Positions 1 to 7,008 of a stretch of 64,000 nt of DNA are shown here, one piece after another (position 1 is the first letter of the stretch; each line of letters begins with the position of its first letter). Source of the DNA: Mycobacterium sp. (GTDB taxonomy: Bacteria; Actinomycetota; Actinomycetes; Mycobacteriales; Mycobacteriaceae); NCBI GenBank assembly GCA_016197405.1, contig JACPVR010000032.1:1-64000 (forward strand), in the 5' to 3' direction. The notes beneath the pieces are model-generated. The model was not told where the DNA came from. It saw nothing but the letters and a program-made list of their open reading frames with translations, and did no database searches. Position numbers and translations under genes: made by a program.

Positions 1-94
1 ACACGCCAACAGCCACACCGGCATCAGCCACCGACATCCCAGCACGAACATGAACCCAGAACTGACGAACCTTCAACAACGCAACACCAGGCAC
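1..94 (-). CDS. Transposase N-terminus, IS30-like (partial)
   Basis: The frame starts with GTG at 94, preceded by GGAG at 103-106, and runs open off the left edge for 31 codons. The predicted peptide contains RQFWVHVRAGMSVADAGVAV, a helix-turn-helix of the kind found at the start of IS30-family transposases in Actinobacteria (FW..VR.G.....A...VGVS). The catalytic DDE domain is not in the window, so an IS481 or other HTH-bearing transposase cannot be fully excluded. Confidence 0.5.
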   Translation of the reverse strand, partial: MPGVALLKVRQFWVHVRAGMSVADAGVAVGV

Positions 95-140
95 TGCAAC
101 ACTCCTTCACAGACGTGTTGCAACCACCCCTTGAAACCGC
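1..140 (-). mobile_element. Left-truncated IS30-like element (one end)
   Basis: The minus strand here reads out of the window as the 5' end of a transposase gene. Outside it, at about 113-140, lies a terminal sequence (minus strand GTTTCAAGGGGTGGTTGCAA) that looks like the outer inverted repeat of an actinobacterial IS30-type element. The boundary is placed at 140/141 because from 141 to 176 the sequence is identical to a chromosomal repeat found again at 52108-52143, whereas the identity stops abruptly at 140. The other end and the target duplication lie outside the window, so the family call rests on the N-terminal protein sequence and the terminus alone. Confidence 0.5.
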
Positions 141-176
141 CTCGGCGCGTCGGCCGGGGACACGCACGCTCGCGGG
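141..176. repeat. Half of a palindromic intergenic repeat, cut by the IS
   Basis: These 36 bases are an exact inverted copy of 52108-52143, where the sequence forms one arm and most of the loop of a complete palindrome. Here the partner arm is missing and is replaced by the IS end. The intact element probably lay between the ABC transporter gene and whatever is beyond the left edge. Confidence 0.7.
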
Positions 177-185
177 GGTGGGGCG

Positions 186-1007
186 TTAGAGCTTGCGGCC
201 GAGCTCGTGGCTGAGAGCCTCCAACTCGTTGCCGCCGGCCATCTCCTGGGTGAGATGTTCCAGCGAGATCTCGTCATAGGTGCAGTCGAGCTTCTGCCGG
301 CCACGGTTGAGCAGCACGAAGTGATCGCCGACCATGTGCGCGTGGTGCGGGTTGTGCGTGATGAAGATGACGCCGAATCCCTGCTCCTTGGCAGCGGTGA
401 TGTAGCGCAACACCATTCCGGACTGCTTGACGCCCAGTGCGGCCGTCGGCTCGTCGAGGATCAGTACCCGCGCTCCGAAGAACACCGCACGGGCGATCGC
501 CACACACTGACGCTGCCCGCCGGACAGCGAGCCGATGGGCGCATCGACGTCAGGCAGGTCGATTCCCATCTTGTGCAGCTCGGAGATCGTCGTCGCACGC
601 ATCGCGTTGATATCGAGCGACCGCAGGAATCCCTTCTTACGCAGCTCCTGGCCCAGGAAGAAGTTGCGCCACACCGGCATCAGCGAGACGACGGCAAGAT
701 CCTGGTAGACCGTCGAGATGCCATTCGCCAGAGCATCTTTGGGCGATTCGAAGGTCATCGGCTGCCCGTCGACGAGCAGTTCACCCTCGGTCGGCTTGTG
801 CAGTCCGGCGATGATCTTGATCAACGTCGACTTGCCTGCACCGTTGTCGCCGAGCACACCGGTCACCTGCCCCGCACCCACCCGCAGGTTGATGTCCTTG
901 AGCGCGATGATGTTTCCGTAGCTCTTCCCGACACCCCTGAGCTCGACCAGCGGCGCCTCACCACCCGACGGGGTCTCTGCGATCGGAGCTTCAGCAGTTG
1001 TACTCAT
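186..1007 (-). CDS. Sugar/polyol ABC transporter ATPase (inositol importer)
   Basis: ATP-binding subunit of an importer, 273 aa with a single nucleotide-binding domain of the FrcA type, unlike the duplicated RbsA/XylG type. Walker A GDNGAGKST, signature LSGGQRQ, Walker B VLILDEPTAAL and the H-loop region FITHNPHH are all visible. It is the last gene of a three-gene minus-strand operon, 9 bases after the permease. Because the operon shares a regulatory element and a GntR gene with the adjacent inositol catabolic operon, the likely substrate is myo-inositol or a related cyclitol, analogous to Caulobacter IatA. The substrate is inference; the ABC ATPase assignment is secure. Confidence 0.9.
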   Translation of the reverse strand: MSTTAEAPIAETPSGGEAPLVELRGVGKSYGNIIALKDINLRVGAGQVTGVLGDNGAGKSTLIKIIAGLHKPTEGELLVDGQPMTFESPKDALANGISTVYQDLAVVSLMPVWRNFFLGQELRKKGFLRSLDINAMRATTISELHKMGIDLPDVDAPIGSLSGGQRQCVAIARAVFFGARVLILDEPTAALGVKQSGMVLRYITAAKEQGFGVIFITHNPHHAHMVGDHFVLLNRGRQKLDCTYDEISLEHLTQEMAGGNELEALSHELGRKL

Positions 1008-1016
1008 GTGTCTCTC

Positions 1017-2075
1017 CTACCGCTTCGCGGCGTAGTTACGGAAGGCGTTGTTCGCGATCACCGCGAACAGCAGCATGGCGCCCAGGAAGAACTTGAACCA
1101 GTCGGGGTTCCATCCGGCGTAGACGATGCCCTGGTTGGTCATGCCGAAGATGAAGGCGCCGATCAGGGTGCCGATCGCGGTGCCGTAGCCACCGGTGAGC
1201 AGGCAGCCACCGATGACCGCGGCGATGATGTAGAAGAACTCGTTGCCCACGCCCTGTCCGGACTGAACTGTGTTGAACGAGAACAGCAGATGCATGCCGA
1301 CGAACCAGGCGCAGAACCCGACGAACATGAACAGGCCGATCTTGACCGCGGTCACCGGAACACCGACGGCGCGGGCGCTGTCCTGGTTGCCGCCGACGGC
1401 GAAGATCCAGTTGCCGATCCGGGTCTTGAACAACACATAGGTGGCGATCAGGGCGAACAGAATCCACCACAGCACGGTGACGCGAACCTCGACCGGTCCC
1501 AGCGATATCGACGAGGCGAACACCGTCTTGCCGGACTCGAAACCGGCCATGTTCGAGACGCTCGGCGTGGCGACCTGATTGGACAACAACTTGGTCACCG
1601 CGAGGTTGACACCGGCCAGCATGAAGAACGTGCTCAGCGTGATGAGGAAGGACGGAATCTTGGTCCGCATCACCATGTATCCGTTGAAGAACCCGACGGC
1701 CAGCGAAACCGCGAGCGCCAAGACCGCACCCACCCAGAGGTTCAGGTGCAGGTTGTACGAGAGCATCGACGCCGCAAGGGAACTGGTGGTGACCGCGACA
1801 CCGGTCGACAGGTCGAACTCGCCACCGATCATCAGCAAGCCGACACCGACGGCCATGATGCCGATCGTCGAACTGGCATAGAGCACCGTCGCCAGCGATT
1901 CCGGTGAGCGGAACGGTGGTGCCACGATCAGGAAGAAGACGAAGATTCCGACCGCACCGACGGCGGCGCCCATCTCGGGCCGGATCAGTATGCGCTGCAG
2001 CTTGTTCTGTTCCTTGACCCGTTCGTCGTGGACGACCTTATGGGTGTCGAGGTCGAGATCAGCCTGGGTGGACAT
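1017..2075 (-). CDS. ABC transporter permease, RbsC/FrcC family (inositol importer)
   Basis: Membrane subunit of 352 aa with about eight to ten hydrophobic segments. The characteristic motif region GGEFDLSTG lies near residues 87-95 (the EFDLSxG motif of ribose-type permeases), and TGGYGTAIGTLIGAFIFGM falls towards the C-terminus. The cytoplasmic N-terminus of about 45 residues is charged. Its ATG shares one base with the TGA of the binding-protein gene (TGATG), so the two are translationally coupled. Family and role are clear; cyclitol specificity is inferred from the neighbourhood. Confidence 0.9.
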   Translation of the reverse strand: MSTQADLDLDTHKVVHDERVKEQNKLQRILIRPEMGAAVGAVGIFVFFLIVAPPFRSPESLATVLYASSTIGIMAVGVGLLMIGGEFDLSTGVAVTTSSLAASMLSYNLHLNLWVGAVLALAVSLAVGFFNGYMVMRTKIPSFLITLSTFFMLAGVNLAVTKLLSNQVATPSVSNMAGFESGKTVFASSISLGPVEVRVTVLWWILFALIATYVLFKTRIGNWIFAVGGNQDSARAVGVPVTAVKIGLFMFVGFCAWFVGMHLLFSFNTVQSGQGVGNEFFYIIAAVIGGCLLTGGYGTAIGTLIGAFIFGMTNQGIVYAGWNPDWFKFFLGAMLLFAVIANNAFRNYAAKR

Positions 2076-3064
2076 CAGCGGGTTCCGTTCTTCGCATACT
2101 CAGCCACCGCTTCGACATTGGTCTTGTCGATGAACGACGGCCCGGTCAGGGTGGGCTGATTGCCACCGATGACGTTTCCGTTGTTGAGGTAGAGCCACAG
2201 CGAATCCACCGCGAGATAGCCCTGCAGGAACGGCTGCTGATCGACCGCCCACTGGACGTCACCGCTGGTGATCGCGTCGACGAGTGCCGAGTTGGTGTCG
2301 AAAGTGCCGACCTTTGCGGTGCTACCGGCCGCCTTGGCGGACTGCACGGCGGTCAGCGCGAACGGTGCGCCCAGTGCGACGATGTAGTCGACGCCCGGAT
2401 CTTGCTGAAGTTTGGCGGTAATGGTCGCCTCGACCGAGGGCATGTCCTTGCCGTTGACGTTGAGAACCTCGGTTGCCGGGAAGGTGTTCTTCACACCGGC
2501 ACAGCGGGCTTCCAGGTCGACGTGGCCCTGCTCCTGGATGACGCAGATGGCCTTCTTGGCGCCTTCGGCGGCGAGACGCTTGCCCGCCTCCTGGCCCGCG
2601 ATGTAACCGTCCTGGCCGAAGTATTCTTTGATACCGAGTGCCTGCCACGAATCCAGGCCGGCGTTGAAGGCCACGACCGGGATGTTCTTGGCAACCGCAG
2701 CGGCGACACCGGGCTTCATGGCGTCGGGCTTGGCCAAGGTGACCGCGATACCCTGCACGCCGCTGTCGACGGCGGTCTGCACGAGGTTGGCCTGGCTGGG
2801 GCCCTCGGGATCGCTGGAGTAACGCAGTTCGATGTTGTCCTTCTTGGCCGCTGTCTCGGCGCCCTTGCGGACCAGATCCCAGAACGAGTCGCCGGGTGCC
2901 TCGTGGGTGATCATCGCGATCGTCGCCCGCGGGGTGTCCGCGGAGCCCGCGCCCATACCCCCGCCGCCATTGCTGTCCTGCTTGCCGCCGGTGCTCGAGC
3001 ACGCGGCCGCGCTCAAGACGAGTACGCCCGCTCCGGCTGCCGCCACGAGCCGAGTGAACCTCAT
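2075..3064 (-). CDS. Periplasmic-binding lipoprotein of the inositol ABC importer
   Basis: Extracytoplasmic sugar-binding protein of 329 aa, peripla_BP_4 type (ribose/inositol binding fold). An N-terminal signal ends in the lipobox LSAAACSS, so the mature protein should be a lipoprotein starting at Cys22. A Gly-rich linker (GGGGMGAG) follows, then the two-lobe domain with the family's conserved starts (ATIAMITHEAPGDSFWDLVR). It is the first gene of the importer operon. The 260-bp upstream region carries an element shared with the iolC promoter. Related to IbpA of Caulobacter by context; ligand not proven. Confidence 0.88.
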   Translation of the reverse strand: MRFTRLVAAAGAGVLVLSAAACSSTGGKQDSNGGGGMGAGSADTPRATIAMITHEAPGDSFWDLVRKGAETAAKKDNIELRYSSDPEGPSQANLVQTAVDSGVQGIAVTLAKPDAMKPGVAAAVAKNIPVVAFNAGLDSWQALGIKEYFGQDGYIAGQEAGKRLAAEGAKKAICVIQEQGHVDLEARCAGVKNTFPATEVLNVNGKDMPSVEATITAKLQQDPGVDYIVALGAPFALTAVQSAKAAGSTAKVGTFDTNSALVDAITSGDVQWAVDQQPFLQGYLAVDSLWLYLNNGNVIGGNQPTLTGPSFIDKTNVEAVAEYAKNGTR

Positions 3065-3168
3065 TGTGTCTCCTTGTCCTCGACATCGCCGCGACGCTTG
3101 GGAGTCTCAAAGATCCAGTGGCAAGCGACACGGCCTCGTAGTCGATGTAATACCGCTCACACTCGAAA

Positions 3169-3202
3169 GTCAAGACTTTGTTCTGACATTAGGACCACAG
3201 AT
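3169..3202 (-). promoter_or_regulatory. Shared operator/promoter element upstream of importer operon
   Basis: On the minus strand 3188-3169 reads TGTCAGAACAAAGTCTTGAC. The plus strand at 4143-4162, upstream of iolC, reads TGTCAGGACAAACTCTTGAC: 18 of 20 identical. The TTGAC end would serve as a -35 element for the gene downstream in each case. Next to it at 3192-3202 is GGACCACAGAT, also present at 4106-4116. Probable site of the GntR-type regulator encoded at 3326-4063. The rest of the 3065-3325 gap shows nothing else apart from the terminator below. Confidence 0.6.
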
Positions 3203-3299
3203 CAAATGCCTCGACGGCGGGAATGCCGCCCCGCCCAGCACGACGGCACGGCGGTGACGCGGGCCGAGAATTGCCACACCCGGCGAGCCCGATAATTCT

Positions 3300-3322
3300 A
3301 AACTGTTGCGCACCAACAGTTT
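3300..3322 (-). terminator. Hairpin after the gntR gene
   Basis: Perfect 9-bp arms AAACTGTTG and CAACAGTTT with a five-base loop, beginning 3 bases after the gntR stop codon. On the minus strand the second arm ends in TTT and is followed by an AT-rich stretch, so this is a plausible Rho-independent terminator separating gntR from the importer operon. Confidence 0.6.
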
Positions 3323-3325
3323 TGG

Positions 3326-4063
3326 TCAGCGATCCACCAGAGTGGTCTCGAAGTAGTAGCGCGATGCGCGGTACACGTGACTGCCGTACTCCACGATGCG
3401 GCCGGAATCGTCGAAGGCCGTCCGGTTCATCACCAGCAACGGCGCCTTGGGCTTTTCGTCGAGCAGTCGGGCCTCTTCGCGGTCGGCCGCCTTGGCGCCG
3501 ATACGCTGCCGAGCCAGCCGGATATGCACCCCGCGCGACCGCAGCGCCTGGTAGAGCCCGGCCCTCTCCAGCTCTTCTCGGTCCGGCGCGAGCGTGGCGG
3601 GCAGATGATTCGTCATCAGGGCCAGCGGTTGGCCACCGGAGCTGCGCAACCGGCGCACCGTCAGTACGTCGGCGTCGGCCGCGAGATTGAGGTGGGTGGC
3701 GATCTCGTCGTCGACGCGCCCGATCCGATAGTCGAGGACCACGGTCGCCGGCTCCTGACCCGCGCGCGCGAGATCGTCGAAAAGGCTGGTGAGTTCGACC
3801 GGCCGGTGCACCGGTGTCTGCACCACCTGGGTACCGACTCCGCGCTTGCGAACGAGCATGCCCTTGTCCACGAGCTCCTGGATGGCCCGCCGCGTGGTGG
3901 GACGCGAGAGATTGAGCCGCTTCGCCAGCGCCAGTTCGTTCTCGAACCGGTCCCCCGGCTTGAGTTCCCCGTCGACGATCGCCTTCTCGAATGCCTGGGC
4001 CACCTGGAAGTACAGCGGGACCGGACTCGAGCGCTCGAGTTCGATCTGCAGTGTCGTGACCAC
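3326..4063 (-). CDS. GntR/HutC-family regulator of the inositol regulon
   Basis: Transcriptional regulator of 245 aa. Residues about 10-75 form the winged-helix GntR domain (PLYFQVAQAFEKAI, LSRPTTRRAIQELVDKGMLV), and residues about 90-240 form a UTRA ligand-binding domain of the HutC subfamily. The GTG start at 4063 is preceded by GGAGCCAGG. It is divergent from iolC and stands between the importer and the catabolic operon, both of which carry the same promoter element. It is therefore the likely local repressor released by an inositol-derived ligand, as IolR-type regulators do in corynebacteria. The effector is not known from sequence. Confidence 0.88.
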   Translation of the reverse strand: MVTTLQIELERSSPVPLYFQVAQAFEKAIVDGELKPGDRFENELALAKRLNLSRPTTRRAIQELVDKGMLVRKRGVGTQVVQTPVHRPVELTSLFDDLARAGQEPATVVLDYRIGRVDDEIATHLNLAADADVLTVRRLRSSGGQPLALMTNHLPATLAPDREELERAGLYQALRSRGVHIRLARQRIGAKAADREEARLLDEKPKAPLLVMNRTAFDDSGRIVEYGSHVYRASRYYFETTLVDR

Positions 4064-4105
4064 CCTGGCTCCGTTCCTCGACGACGGCGGGAAGTTGCTG
4101 TCAGT

Positions 4106-4162
4106 GGACCACAGATTACCTCGCCGGGAAAGAAAGTAAGAATGTCAGGACAAACTCTTGAC
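4106..4162 (+). promoter_or_regulatory. Divergent gntR/iol promoter with operator copies
   Basis: The region between gntR and iolC contains GGACCACAGAT (4106-4116), which includes the small palindrome GTGGACCAC at 4105-4113. It also contains an inverted repeat with arms ATGTCA (4142-4147) and TGACAT (4159-4164). TTGACA within the latter is a good -35 for iolC. The same blocks recur upstream of the importer operon. The remainder, 4165-4264, shows no further recognisable signal. Confidence 0.6.
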
Positions 4163-4264
4163 ATGACGTGGTGACCGAGCGCACAGTTGAAAACGAGCGC
4201 CACGCAGAGCGCAGCGATGCTCTGGGCAGGCACGGGCCATGCAGCCATCAACCGGGAGTCGATC

Positions 4265-5242
4265 TTGACCGACCAAGCAAATCAACGATTCGACGTCCTC
4301 GCCATCGGGCGAAGCGGCGTCGACATCTACCCGCTCCAGATCGGTGTGGGTCTGGAGGACGTCGAGTCGTTCGGCAAGTTTCTCGGCGGCAGCGCCGCCA
4401 ACGTCGCGGTGGCCGCGGCCCGGCTCGGAAACACGACGGCGCTGATCTCCGGCGTGGGCGACGACCCGTTCGGTCGCTTCGTCCGGGGCGAATTGGCGCG
4501 CCTCGGTGTCGACAACCGATATGTCGGCACCCACGACGAATACCCGACCCCGGTGACGTTCTGCGAGATCTTCCCGCCCGACGATTTCCCGCTGTACTTC
4601 TACCGCAAGCCCTCGGCACCGGATCTGCAGATCACCGCCGACGAACTCGACCTGGCAGCCGTGCGCAACGCCCGGTTGTACTGGTCCACGGTGACCGGCC
4701 TGTCCGAAGAGCCCAGCCGCAGCGCGCATTTCGCCGCATGGCAGGCCCGCGATCGGGCGCCCCTGACGGTGCTCGACCTGGACTATCGGCCGATGTTCTG
4801 GGCCACCCCGGCCGATGCCTCCGCGCAGGTGCAGCGCGCGCTGCAGCACGTCACGGTGGCGGTCGGCAACCGGGAGGAGTGCGAGATCGCCGTCGGCGAG
4901 ACCAACCCGCACCGCGCCGCCGACGCCCTGCTCGACCTCGGTGTGCAGCTGGCGATCGTCAAGCAGGGCCCGCGCGGTGTGCTCGGCAAGACCAAGCACA
5001 GCTCGGTCACCGTACCGCCCAATGCCGTCGACGTGGTCAACGGCCTCGGCGCCGGAGACTCGTTCGGCGGCAGCCTGATTCATGGATTACTCCACGACTG
5101 GCCGCTGGAGAAGACGCTGCGCTACGCCAATGCCGCGGGAGCCATCGTCGCTTCCCGTCTCGAATGCTCGACCGCGATGCCGACAGCCGCCGAGGTTGCC
5201 GAACTCGCCGAACAAACCGCCGTGGAGGCCGTGAATGTCTGA
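4265..5242 (+). CDS. iolC: 5-dehydro-2-deoxygluconokinase (PfkB family)
   Basis: Phosphorylates 2-deoxy-5-keto-gluconate in the inositol pathway. It is a ribokinase-fold protein of 325 aa from the TTG at 4265, which has GGGAG at 4254-4258; an in-frame longer start at 4187 exists but lacks a ribosome site. The N-terminus FDVLAIGRSGVDIYPLQ is typical of IolC. GGSAANVAVAAARLG is PfkB signature 1, and NGLGAGDSFGG near residue 260 holds the anion hole and catalytic Asp. It is the first gene of the catabolic operon and overlaps the next gene by 8 bases. Confidence 0.9.
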   Translation: MTDQANQRFDVLAIGRSGVDIYPLQIGVGLEDVESFGKFLGGSAANVAVAAARLGNTTALISGVGDDPFGRFVRGELARLGVDNRYVGTHDEYPTPVTFCEIFPPDDFPLYFYRKPSAPDLQITADELDLAAVRNARLYWSTVTGLSEEPSRSAHFAAWQARDRAPLTVLDLDYRPMFWATPADASAQVQRALQHVTVAVGNREECEIAVGETNPHRAADALLDLGVQLAIVKQGPRGVLGKTKHSSVTVPPNAVDVVNGLGAGDSFGGSLIHGLLHDWPLEKTLRYANAAGAIVASRLECSTAMPTAAEVAELAEQTAVEAVNV

Positions 5243-6128
5243 CACATCCGTCGCACCGAAATGCAGGGATTACGCCGCGATCACCGAACTGCGGGCCGCT
5301 GATCCCGGTGCGGTGGCACGAGCCTGGCAGAGCAGGACAACCCGCCCGACGGTTCGCGGTGACGGCCGGCTGATGATCGTGGCCGCCGATCACCCCGCCC
5401 GTGGAGCACTGGCCGTCGGGTCGCGGCCCACCGCGATGAACAGCCGCACCGATCTGCTGGACCGGCTGCAGGCCGCACTGGCCGACCCCGGCGTGGACGG
5501 CGTCCTGGCCACCGCCGACATCCTCGACGACCTGCTGCTGCTCGGAGCGCTCGAAGACAAGGTGGTGTTCTCCTCGTTCAACCGCGGCGGGCTGGCGGGA
5601 GCCTCCTTCGAGTTCGACGATCAGATGACCGGAGCCACCGCCGCGTCCACCGCCGCCGCCAAGATGAACGGCGGAAAGATGCTGTGCCGCATCGCTCTCG
5701 ACGACCCCGGCACCGTCGCGACGATGGCGGCGTGCGCTCGTGCCGTCGACGAACTCGCCGCACACGGGTTGATCGCGATGCTGGAACCGTTCCTGTCCAC
5801 CCGGGTGGAAGGCAAGGTGCGCAACGACCTGACCCCCGACGCGGTGATCAAATCGGTGCACATCTGCCAGGGCTTGGGCTCGACGTCGGCGTACAGCTGG
5901 ATGAAGCTACCGGTCGTCGACGAGATGGACCGGGTGATGGAGTCCACCACCATGCCGACGCTGCTGCTCGGCGGCGATCCGACCGACCCGGACGAGGCGT
6001 TCGCCAGCTGGGAGAAGGCCCTGGCCCTGCCGTCGGTGCGCGGCCTGATCGTGGGTCGCACCCTGCTCTACCCGGCCGATGACGACGTCAGTTCGGCAGT
6101 CGCCACGGCAGTCGCGATGGTGCGCTGA
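5235..6128 (+). CDS. Cgl0159-family (beta/alpha)8-barrel protein, putative aldolase
   Basis: 297 aa, resembling the Cgl0159 family of class I aldolase-like barrels that accompanies inositol genes in actinobacteria. GDGRLMIVAADHPARGALAV near residue 40 resembles the start of aldolase barrels. Its place between iolC and iolB suggests it cleaves the kinase product 2-deoxy-5-keto-gluconate 6-phosphate into dihydroxyacetone phosphate and malonate semialdehyde, the job of IolJ in Bacillus; no other aldolase is in the operon. The reaction is inference. The start ATG lies inside the end of iolC. Confidence 0.75.
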   Translation: MSDTSVAPKCRDYAAITELRAADPGAVARAWQSRTTRPTVRGDGRLMIVAADHPARGALAVGSRPTAMNSRTDLLDRLQAALADPGVDGVLATADILDDLLLLGALEDKVVFSSFNRGGLAGASFEFDDQMTGATAASTAAAKMNGGKMLCRIALDDPGTVATMAACARAVDELAAHGLIAMLEPFLSTRVEGKVRNDLTPDAVIKSVHICQGLGSTSAYSWMKLPVVDEMDRVMESTTMPTLLLGGDPTDPDEAFASWEKALALPSVRGLIVGRTLLYPADDDVSSAVATAVAMVR

Positions 6129-6129
6129 C

Positions 6130-7008
6130 ATGCACAGCAAGCTCTACATCCCGGCCCGCAGCGCAGACCTGCCGTTCACGGTCGACGTCACACCGGAGTC
6201 GGCCGGGTGGGCCGAATCCTCGTTGCAGGTGCTCGAGCTCGACGAGAGCACTCGAACCCAGACGCTGCACACCGGGGACAACGAGGTGATGATCCTGCCG
6301 CTGTCCGGTGGCGGGACGGTCGACTGTGGCGGCGGGACATTCGAGTTGTCGCCGCGGGCTTCGGTTTTCGACGGCCCGGCCGATATGGTCTATCTCGGTA
6401 TCGACCAGGAGTACCGGATCTCCGGTACGGGCCGGTTCGCCGTCTGCGGGGCCAGGGCCACCCGGTCGTTCCCCAATCGCCGGGTCGCCGCGGCCGATGT
6501 CTCCGTCGAGTTGCGCGGTGCGGGCAACTGCAGCAGGCAGGTGCACAACTTCGGCACCGCCACCACATTCGAGGCCGATTCGCTCATCGCGTGTGAGGTC
6601 ATCACACCCGGCGGCAACTGGTCGAGTTACCCGGCGCACAAGCACGACGAGAACAGCGCCGTGGAGACCCAGCTGGAAGAGATCTACTACTTCGAGATCG
6701 ATGACAGTCCGGCAGGCACACCGGGATTCGGCTACCACCGGGTGTACGGCACCCCCGAGCGGCCCATCGAGGTGCTCGAAGAGGTGCGCACCGGCGATGT
6801 CGTGCTGGTCCCGCACGGCTATCACGGACCGTCCATAGCGGCCCCCGGACACCACATGTACTACCTCAACGTGATGGCCGGCTCCGGACCCGAGCGCTCA
6901 TGGCTGATCTGTGACGACCCCAATCACACCTGGCTGCGTGGCAGCTGGGAGCACCAGGAGATCGATCCCCGGTTGCCGTTCGGCACCGCCACCACCCGAG
7001 GAGCATGA
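6130..7008 (+). CDS. iolB: 5-deoxy-glucuronate isomerase
   Basis: Isomerises 5-deoxy-glucuronate to 2-deoxy-5-keto-gluconate. It has 292 aa from the ATG at 6130, one base after the preceding stop; a longer frame upstream lies inside the previous gene and has no support. It is a bicupin protein with metal-site residues in the second half (SYPAHKHDEN, EEIYYFEI, HGYHG). HSKLYIPARS at the start is usual for actinobacterial IolB. Its stop overlaps the iolD start (ATGA). Confidence 0.92.
   Translation: MHSKLYIPARSADLPFTVDVTPESAGWAESSLQVLELDESTRTQTLHTGDNEVMILPLSGGGTVDCGGGTFELSPRASVFDGPADMVYLGIDQEYRISGTGRFAVCGARATRSFPNRRVAAADVSVELRGAGNCSRQVHNFGTATTFEADSLIACEVITPGGNWSSYPAHKHDENSAVETQLEEIYYFEIDDSPAGTPGFGYHRVYGTPERPIEVLEEVRTGDVVLVPHGYHGPSIAAPGHHMYYLNVMAGSGPERSWLICDDPNHTWLRGSWEHQEIDPRLPFGTATTRGA

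Noticed and set aside
207..1907. Long plus-strand open frame opposite the ABC transporter genes
   Set aside because: Low-complexity Arg/Asp/Gly/His-rich translation, overlapping two well-supported genes on the other strand; a GC-bias shadow.
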